From Chloromonas sp. AAM2 (taxonomy: Eukaryota > Chlorophyta > Chlorophyceae > Chlamydomonadales > Chlamydomonadaceae), in assembly GCA_004335635.1 (NCBI GenBank), contig QAXH01006414.1, forward strand, positions 9,258-23,561: a DNA stretch of 14,304 nt, in the 5' to 3' direction. The notes beneath the pieces are model-generated. The model was not told the origin of the DNA, did no database searches, and saw nothing but the letters and a program-made list of their open reading frames with translations. The position numbers were made by a program, and so were the translations under genes. Below are positions 10,701 to 14,304 of this stretch, piece after piece. Positions within the stretch are counted from its first letter, which is position 1; each line of letters begins with the position of its first letter.

Positions 10701-13700
10701 ACGTCACACCTGCCACACCTCTCACACCCCGCTCTCACCCCCTCTCACCTCTAGTCCAGTGTATGAGCAGTGTGGCCAGCATCTCGAAGCAGGACTCGCT
10801 GCTGGCGCTGGTGGAGCCCGCCATGTGAAGCTTGACGAAGGGAAAGACCAGGCCGGGCAGGAAACCAGCCTCGCCTGACGGCACCATACAACAAGCGGAT
10901 GCATTGTGCACTTTTCGGACCTCCATATTTTCCAACCATGCTTTCACACGCAGGGCAAACAACTGCGTACTTTGCAAGTGGCTGCTAGCTACCAGTCGCA
11001 AACTCATCTGGTGCACATGAGCACAGTGAAATTGCTGACCCACTCATTATGACGACCCCAATCAGCAGCCCACCCCATCATGACGACCCAATTGCTGACC
11101 CACTCATTATGACGACCCCAATTGATCCACTTGTCTGTTCCCCGTCCAGACACTGAACACTCTCACCGAACACCGGGCACCAGTGCGCCAGCTGGCTGAG
11201 CACGTGTCCCAGCCTTGAGCTGAGTGCCTTGCTGGCCAGGGGCAGGCGCTGGGGCAGGTCCTGGAAGGAGGGGTGCTGTCCGCGGTTGACCAGCACCTGG
11301 GGCACAGGCACAGCAACAGCAGGGAATTAGGCACAGCTCACTGGATGCCTGGGGACAGGCTGTCCTTCACCGGCCAAGGGCTGCAGACAGGGCTTTTCTT
11401 TGCCGGCCGCAGGACCAGACACGGGCCGGATTGGAATTTGATTGATCATGGTGTACTCACAACTGCCAGCATACTGCACTGCCGAATTGACGCTGTCCTA
11501 CAGCACTACCTGCCCATTGCACCTAGTGCTTGAACGGTACATTGATACAGGGCTCTCCGGACGCTATGGTTCTGTGTGAACGGCAGTCTGTTGGATGTGG
11601 AAGGCTGCTGTACCTGGAACGCCAGCTGGTTGCGGGGCAGCTTGAGCAGGAACGCCCTGCGCACGCACAGAGAAGAGAAGGACAGGCAAACGACATGCTG
11701 TGTCGCAAGGCGCTGACCGGCTGGCATAGCTACCTGCTGCTCATCTGCAATTGTTCCTGCTGGGCCTGCCGCTACCGCATGGTCAATCATCTCGGCCCGG
11801 CACGCTTCCCTGCCCTTGCGTCTGACACCCTGTGCCTCCTTTGCCCTGTTCTGTCCTGCCCGACCTTAAGCATTTATTGTCAACGTCTGGATTCCCTGTT
11901 CAAATTCTCATCAGCTGATCATCCGTTCCTCACCAGATCATCAGTCGGTACTTGGCCGGAAATTCCCCGAACCGTTCCAGCAGCGACTCCAGCTTGGCCC
12001 TCTGCAGCACCACACCCCCTGCGCCTGCCGCCCCGGCCCCCGCCCTTCCCTTGGGGCTGCGCAGGACTCCCCTGACCCGCTGCCCCGGTCCCGGCCGCTG
12101 CCTCTCCGCCTGTGCCTGTGTGTCTGCGCGCTGCATGTGTGCACCGAGGCCGGCCTGCCCCTGTGCGGCTGCGGGCCGTGCAGGGGGAGAGGCCGCACGT
12201 TGGGACGGTGCGGCGGAGGGGTCGAGCAGGGAAGGGGACGGCTGCGGCAACTGCGGCAGCATAGCACGCAGAGTAGCATGAGGCAATGATCCCACCCGCT
12301 CACCAATGTGAGCCTGAAGGGTGCTCGAATATCACATCCGCAGGTACTCACAATTTACATCAGCAACTTCGTAGCTCCTTTGCCCAAGAAAGGTGAGCAT
12401 TTCTGAAGCCCCTCCGATGTGCGGTCAGGATAGCACCTTGAGGGGTGACCAGCACCATTACTATCGCGGTGTGTCGCACGACCCTTCACTTGAAGGTTGG
12501 ACGGGCTGGAGTCCCTCCCCTCATGTGACCAGAATAGTTATCAGACTGCACCATGATTTCACTCCATCGCTTTTATTGCAGTCTGCTCAGTGTGTAGTCT
12601 AATTATCCCAGAACTGGCAAACAGCTTTTTTTTTGCACTCCTTCTCTCCTGTTCAAACAAGGCGACAGCACACACGCACCTGCGCCAGGGTGTCCTCCAG
12701 CCTCTCAGCGGGCACCACCGTCAGCTGCACGTCCACCGCATGCACACGCCGCACCATGGCAAGGTCGTACAGGAGCACCTGCAGAACGTGCCACCGGTAG
12801 CCATGCGGAAGCTGAGTGTTTGAGGATGACATGTGGTGAACGTGGTGACCAGAGATTTCTGTTCTACGGGATGAAATGGGCAACCGCATGAGATTGAGTG
12901 CATGCAAGAGGTGAGGACACGGGTTGAGCCTGAGGAGGAACATGGCACAGTATGCTAACCAAACAACTCAAAATTGCAGTTCCTGAGAAAACAATCACAG
13001 TGGACAACAACTGCAGAATATGTGTGTGTGGGGGGGGCTATCTGCAGCAGGCACTCCTGCGAGCGTGCATTGAAAAGATGCAAGCGATGATCCGCGGCCT
13101 TGTGAAGTATCGTTCAAGTGCGACGATTGCAGGTGGTCTGGCATTGCAACTCGATGACTCTGAAACGCAGTGGCAGCATCGCGTTGGCAGCAACAGGCTT
13201 GTTTGGCGCGCTGATGGAGTTCGCCTGGTCACAGGCCTGGCAAAACTGGGCGGTGGATTCCACGGCGAGCCCTGCTCCGCTCGTCGGCAACGTCACCAGC
13301 ATTCCGGTTGATGTCACGGCCATGTTGAAACACGACGGCAGTCCGCTGGACACTGGCCACCGATTGCATACCAAGCGGGAGTGATCTCGTGCGGTCGCCA
13401 ATTGCAATCAAATCGCAATTGCCCACCAAGCAGCCCCAGTCCGTCACCGCAAGTCCAGGCTTGCTGTCACCCATTGCATTTGAATCGCAACCAACTTGCA
13501 CACCAAGCAGCGGATCCCTCACCTTCCCATCCGCTACAAACGCCATTTGCTTGTCTGCCGCGTCCAGGGAAAAGCTGCACTGGTCACGGCGGTTGGGAAA
13601 GCTGTAGGGCACCTGCGCTGGGTGGGAAAAACATATAAATGCTCTCACCAGCATGAACGCTCGCACCAAAATGAATTCAGCAGGCTAAGTTCGAGAAACG

Positions 13701-14103
13701 GATTGTACCGGATTGTAGGCGTATCTGACTGTTGAGTATACACGCTTGACATTGGCTGGCGTCCTGTTAGTGGGGGGTGACATCATGTAGGCACTATTCT
13801 CGCATATCTTTCCATGGCCCTGCTCTTGTACTGCTGTTCCTCGCCCGGGCCAACTAGCCCCGGCTAACCATCACTGGGTGTGGCACTGGGTAACTTCGCC
13901 ACACCCACTATCGTGCCACGACCCACCTGTGCCACCATCCTAGCCCCGGCCACATCCACCACCCTGATGCTGCCGTCAGAGCACAGCACCAGCAGTGTGC
14001 ACGCGCTGTGGGGCAGGAAGCACAGCTGCGTGGCGCCGCTCACTCCGCCTGTGCCTATCTGGGTGTCGGGCAGCAGGAGGGCGTGGAGGAACGTGCCGGA
14101 CAT
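537..14103 (-). CDS. TBC1D31: TBC1D31-like (WDR67 family) centrosomal/ciliary protein, 24 exons, 5' partial
   Basis: Exons on the minus strand in transcript order: 14103-13927, 13612-13523, 12778-12680, 12250-11934, 11656-11614, 11296-11167, 10874-10749, 10617-10430, 10127-10054, 9809-9732, 9251-9107, 8903-8736, 8142-8074, 7655-7536, 7242-7123, 6808-6722, 6342-6286, 6023-5835, 5387-5259, 4745-4665, 4459-4319, 4082-3942, 3651-1941, 1717-537. All introns are GT-AG and phases match at every junction, giving 1,886 residues and a TGA stop. Domain order is WD blades, TBC domain, coiled coil, then a low-complexity tail. The TBC part carries family-specific strings such as FPAKYRLMIW and FPFVKL, which I compared with human TBC1D31 from memory. 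In animals the protein sits at centrosomes and satellites and acts in ciliogenesis, so a basal-body role here is inference. The first exons lie past the window. Exon boundaries are hand calls; those of the first, third, fourth and last exons are least certain. Confidence 0.9.
1941..3651 (-). CDS. TBC1D31: Exon 23 of TBC1D31-like gene: large Gly/Ala/Ser-rich low-complexity exon
   Basis: A single exon of 1,711 bp (570 codons plus one base) follows a GTGCAG acceptor in phase 0 and opens GVAAGGPPAPASATAP. It is open throughout. Composition is dominated by Gly, Ala and Ser, with scattered Arg/Lys and short acidic patches such as PDSDEDADGYG early in the exon. I see no fold, catalytic motif, signal peptide or membrane segment, and it is probably disordered. 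It ends at a strong donor (G then GTGAGG) in phase 1. That matches the acceptor at 1717, so the join to exon 24 keeps frame. Algal proteins often carry such extensions. Alternatively, part of this tail could belong to a separate downstream gene, but the clean splice phases and lack of an intervening stop argue against it. Confidence 0.7.
3652..3941 (-). other. Intron 22
   Basis: A 290-bp phase-0 intron between the last coiled-coil exon and the low-complexity exon 23. Donor GTGAGG, acceptor GTGCAG. I see nothing else in it. Confidence 0.75.
3942..8903 (-). CDS. TBC1D31: Exons 12-22 of TBC1D31-like gene: long coiled-coil region
   Basis: Eleven exons encode 434 residues rich in Ala, Glu, Gln, Arg and Leu, with almost no Pro or Gly before the last exon: this is helical coiled-coil composition. 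Examples are ERKKIAEAEEALARRRKVAS (exon 12), LETSMQAEAQKLDDVAKEER (exon 13), IATVERAQQQVLASMRDEWQ (exon 14), AHTAELEALQRSKALQWQAE (exon 16) and ERERAAQLGVELERREAALS (exon 21). Exon 12 opens with ERKKI, resembling the start of the human TBC1D31 coiled coil. Lengths are 168, 69, 120, 120, 87, 57, 189, 129, 81, 141 and 141 bp, all multiples of three. Every exon begins and ends in phase 0, and ten of the eleven end in CAG (Gln). Exon 16 has a second in-frame acceptor 6 bp earlier. The region probably mediates oligomerisation or binding to other centrosomal coiled coils, which is inference from the family. Confidence 0.85.
4122..4159. repeat. Intronic 16-bp direct repeat (CATGYCATGGCAACCA)
   Basis: CATGCCATGGCAACCA at 4122-4137 and CATGTCATGGCAACCA at 4144-4159: one mismatch, 22-bp period. 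It lies in the 236-bp intron between exons 21 and 22. Confidence 0.8.
4746..5258 (-). other. Intron 19 with CA/TG-rich tract and direct repeats
   Basis: A 513-bp phase-0 intron (donor GTAAGA at 5258, acceptor CATCAG). It contains a CA/TG-rich tract at about 4750-4865, with GCACATGGATATGG at 4775-4788 and again at 4818-4831, and a 22-bp exact direct repeat at 4943-4987. There is no supported gene. Confidence 0.75.
4943..4987. repeat. 22-bp perfect tandem direct repeat (2 copies, 23-bp period)
   Basis: Copies at 4943-4964 and 4966-4987 are identical, each running from GCCAATACC to CATCACC. One base separates them. Intronic. Confidence 0.9.
5388..5834 (-). other. Intron 18
   Basis: A 447-bp phase-0 intron between exons 18 and 19 (donor GTCAGA, acceptor CCTCAG). 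No gene, repeat or RNA structure stands out. Confidence 0.7.
6343..6721 (-). other. Intron 16
   Basis: A 379-bp phase-0 intron between exons 16 and 17. The middle (about 6405-6560) is visibly more AT-rich than its flanks, with TTTTAAAATTTT and a T-run. This may be an old insertion, but I see no terminal repeats or coding capacity. Confidence 0.6.
6809..7122 (-). other. Intron 15
   Basis: A 314-bp phase-0 intron between exons 15 and 16 (donor GTGAGG, acceptor GCCCAG). Nothing else is visible in it. Confidence 0.7.
7656..8073 (-). other. Intron 13 with AT-rich stretch and 15-bp tandem repeat
   Basis: A 418-bp phase-0 intron between exons 13 and 14. The stretch from about 7775 to 7925 is unusually AT-rich for this locus. 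Directly after it, TTTGCTACTCAAGAA is repeated exactly at 7990-8004 and 8005-8019, with a degenerate third unit following. No gene is seen. Confidence 0.7.
8143..8735 (-). other. Intron 12 with inverted repeat and short tandem repeat
   Basis: A 593-bp phase-0 intron between exons 12 and 13. It holds a perfect hairpin at 8296-8315 (9-bp arms, 2-base loop) and a 10-bp tandem pair, GAACTTACTA and GAACTTACTG, at 8348-8367. No gene is supported. Confidence 0.7.
8296..8315. repeat. Perfect inverted repeat, 9-bp arms
   Basis: TGACCATGT at 8296-8304, loop TG, ACATGGTCA at 8307-8315. The arms are exact reverse complements. It is intronic, with no downstream T-run that would suggest a terminator. Confidence 0.85.
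9107..9809 (-). CDS. TBC1D31: Exons 10-11 of TBC1D31-like gene: conserved post-TBC segment
   Basis: Exon 10 (9732-9809) encodes ATLLEFDTSQRLMAYLSKPPD and ends on a split Lys codon. Exon 11 (9107-9251) encodes VLRHAYQLRLSTPPELHP, then DPLPATGAYTDFTQYP and ends ELFAQ. The pattern TP..LHP, a PL..G.Y..F step and a terminal YP is shared with the human protein just before its coiled coil, as I remember it. The segment therefore bridges the TBC fold and the coiled-coil region. It contains no recognisable catalytic motif. The phase-2 to phase-0 change falls here: the intron after exon 11 is the first of twelve consecutive phase-0 introns. Confidence 0.85.
9252..9731 (-). other. Intron 10 with dispersed repeat copy and 12-bp direct repeat
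   Basis: A 480-bp phase-2 intron between exons 10 and 11. CCAGTCTACGGT occurs at 9380-9391 and 9647-9658, and a core copy of the dispersed repeat lies at 9705-9720. The paired 12-mers about 267 bp apart could bound a small insertion, but no target-site duplication is obvious. No gene is seen. Confidence 0.65.
9705..9720 (-). repeat. Dispersed repeat, copy 2 (core only)
   Basis: A 16-bp exact match to the core of copy 1 (ATTGTCCCAGAACTGG on the plus strand). Beyond the core the sequence diverges, with no T-run. It lies in the intron after exon 10, about 11 bp from that exon's donor. Confidence 0.65.
10054..12250 (-). CDS. TBC1D31: Exons 4-9 of TBC1D31-like gene: Pro/Ala/Gly linker and TBC (Rab-GAP fold) domain
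   Basis: Exon 4 starts with a Pro/Ala/Gly/Arg-rich linker of about 85 residues, then KLESLLERFGEFPAKYRLMIW. The final W codon is split across the intron (phase 2), and exon 5 continues AFLLKLPRNQLAFQ. Exon 6 gives VLVNRGQHPSF...LSQLAHWCPVF, exon 7 GEAGFLPGLVFPFVKL and FEMLATLLIHW, exon 8 WFERFPEPPLSVLSRLDALL...VLTQADWLK, and exon 9 VWDHCITAGPDFLYYFITAYF. This order matches the TBC domain of TBC1D31 as I recall it, block by block. TBC domains usually stimulate GTP hydrolysis by Rab proteins. Here the positions of the catalytic Arg and Gln fingers are occupied by other residues, so GAP activity is doubtful. Exon phases mix 0, 1 and 2, unlike the coiled-coil part. Confidence 0.92.
10128..10429 (-). 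other. Intron 8 with 20-bp near-perfect direct repeat
   Basis: A 302-bp phase-0 intron between exons 8 and 9. ACTGCACAACACCTGGCACA at 10258-10277 recurs with one mismatch at 10363-10382. Nothing else is seen. Confidence 0.75.
11030..11128. repeat. 30-bp minisatellite, about 3.3 units
   Basis: Units at 11039-11068, 11069-11098 and 11099-11128, plus a partial unit at 11030-11038. Each starts CCCAC and contains ATGACGACCC. Units 1 and 3 are nearly identical and unit 2 is more diverged, producing an apparent exact 60-bp period. It lies in the 292-bp intron between exons 6 and 7, close to the exon 6 donor. Confidence 0.9.
11297..11613 (-). other. Intron 5
   Basis: A 317-bp phase-0 intron between exons 5 and 6 (donor GTACAG, acceptor CCCCAG). 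Nothing else is visible in it. Confidence 0.75.
12251..12679 (-). other. Intron 3 with dispersed repeat copy 3
   Basis: A 429-bp phase-0 intron between exons 3 and 4. The exon 4 acceptor could be at 12252-12251 or 9 bp further in (both GCCGCAG, both in frame). Apart from the dispersed repeat and its T-run, nothing is seen. Confidence 0.65.
12602..12639 (-). repeat. Dispersed repeat, copy 3 (core plus T-run)
   Basis: Plus strand ATTATCCCAGAACTGG (one mismatch to copy 1), then CAAAC, AG, a T-run and TGCAC. It lies in the intron after exon 3, about 40 bp from the donor. The match to copy 1 extends over roughly 35 bp including the T-run. Confidence 0.7.
12680..14103 (-). CDS. TBC1D31: Exons 1-3 of TBC1D31-like gene: C-terminal WD-repeat blades
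   Basis: Three phase-0 exons give window residues 1-122. Exon 1 (13927-14103) reads MSGTFLHALLLP, then FLPHS, then a blade with LCSDGSIRVVDV. The family has a similar FLPDS...SQDG segment at the same point. Exon 2 (13523-13612) reads FSLDAADKQMAFVADGK. Joining it to exon 3 at the inner acceptor (exon start 12778) gives the clean WD strand ADGKVLLYDLAMV, which is why I chose that acceptor over one 33 bp earlier (exon start 12811). The remainder of exon 3, ending in LEDTLAQ, looks like an exit helix from the propeller. Exon 1 opens right after a CTTGCAG acceptor and is not the gene start; several earlier blades are expected beyond 14304. WD propellers act in protein-protein docking. Confidence 0.82.
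12779..13522 (-). other. Intron 2, longest intron, with in-frame open extension of exon 2
   Basis: A 744-bp phase-0 intron between exons 2 and 3. Downstream of the exon 2 donor the same frame stays open for 97 codons (13522-13232) before TGA. The part next to exon 2 contains diverged tandem repeats at 13357-13510. A T/G-rich simple tract lies at about 13020-13037. I recognise no gene in it. Confidence 0.65.
13357..13510. repeat. Diverged tandem repeats (about 72-77 bp) beside exon 2
   Basis: Units at 13398-13433 and 13471-13510 share CCAATTGCA-type starts, AATCGCAA in the middle and ACCAAGCAG at the end. A shorter relative at 13357-13378 has CCACCGATTGCATACCAAGC. On the minus strand the two long units read GCDSNAMGD and GNCDLIAIGD. 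Confidence 0.65.
13613..13926 (-). other. Intron 1
   Basis: A 314-bp phase-0 intron between exons 1 and 2 (donor GTGGGT, acceptor CGCAG). I see nothing else in it. Confidence 0.7.
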
Positions 14104-14304
14104 CTGCAAGCGGCAGGGAACACATTGCGATTTCGGAGCAGACGTGGCTACGGCCCACAAGGTAGGATTATCCGTCAGCATGTAGAGTGAGTCGGCATGT
14201 TACTAGGTCAAGTCAGCGGCTCTGAGCGAGAAGACTCGCCACAGACTGGAGAGAAGTGCAGGCGCAGCTGTGCGCACGTCAGTTTGGTGCTGCCCTTGTC
14301 AACC
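14104..14304 (-). other. Upstream intron sequence, possible edge of an earlier exon
   Basis: Exon 1 opens immediately after a CTTGCAG acceptor, so most of this stretch is intron. A donor-like GTGCGC on the minus strand at 14277-14272 could end an earlier WD exon at the window edge, but too little sequence remains to test it. Confidence 0.4.

Noticed and set aside
12952..13384. Plus-strand ORFs in intron 2, one with a hydrophobic ALAATGLFGALMEFAW stretch that could suggest a bacterial-style leader peptide
   Set aside because: The ORFs are short with GTG or unsupported starts, match no family I know, and overlap each other. The region is better described as intron with diverged repeats.
1..14304. 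CRISPR arrays, tRNA or rRNA genes, operons
   Set aside because: No regularly spaced identical repeats with unique spacers, no tRNA cloverleaf that I could find by eye, and eukaryotic intron-exon structure throughout.

Overview
The window looks like nuclear DNA from a flagellated green alga, most likely of the Chlamydomonas/Haematococcus type. It is GC-rich and intron-dense, with alternating short exons and GT...AG introns. Many exons end in CAG before the donor, the coding sequence carries long Gly/Ala/Ser tracts, and no bacterial operon structure or ribosome binding sites appear. The lineage is inferred from style, because no organism-specific marker such as rRNA is present.

Essentially the whole window is one multi-exon gene on the minus strand, read from about 14103 down to a TGA at 537-539. 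I recognise it as a homologue of TBC1D31 (formerly WDR67), a WD-repeat, TBC-domain and coiled-coil protein of the centrosome, centriolar satellites and cilium base in animals. I traced 24 exons by hand. Every junction is GT-AG, the phases agree throughout, and the total is 5,661 nt (1,886 residues plus stop). The 5' end, with most WD blades and the start codon, lies beyond position 14304.

The layout in transcript order is as follows. Exons 1-3 (14103-12680) hold the last WD blades. Exons 4-9 (12250-10054) hold a linker and the TBC fold. Exons 10-11 (9809-9107) hold the conserved post-TBC segment. Exons 12-22 (8903-3942) hold a long coiled coil. Exons 23-24 (3651-537) hold a Gly/Ala/Ser-rich tail of about 960 residues with one short acidic helical motif. 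The tail is far longer than anything I recall in the animal protein.

The introns (131-744 bp) hold the other structure: a short dispersed repeat seen three times, a 30-bp minisatellite, several short direct repeats, a perfect hairpin, and an intron whose first 97 codons stay open in the upstream exon's frame. Long plus-strand ORFs in the low-complexity region are composition shadows. I see no RNA gene, CRISPR array, intact transposon or second gene.

The most useful points are a TBC domain that appears to lack both catalytic finger residues, the very long tail with its conserved-looking motif, and a run of eleven consecutive symmetric phase-0 coiled-coil exons.
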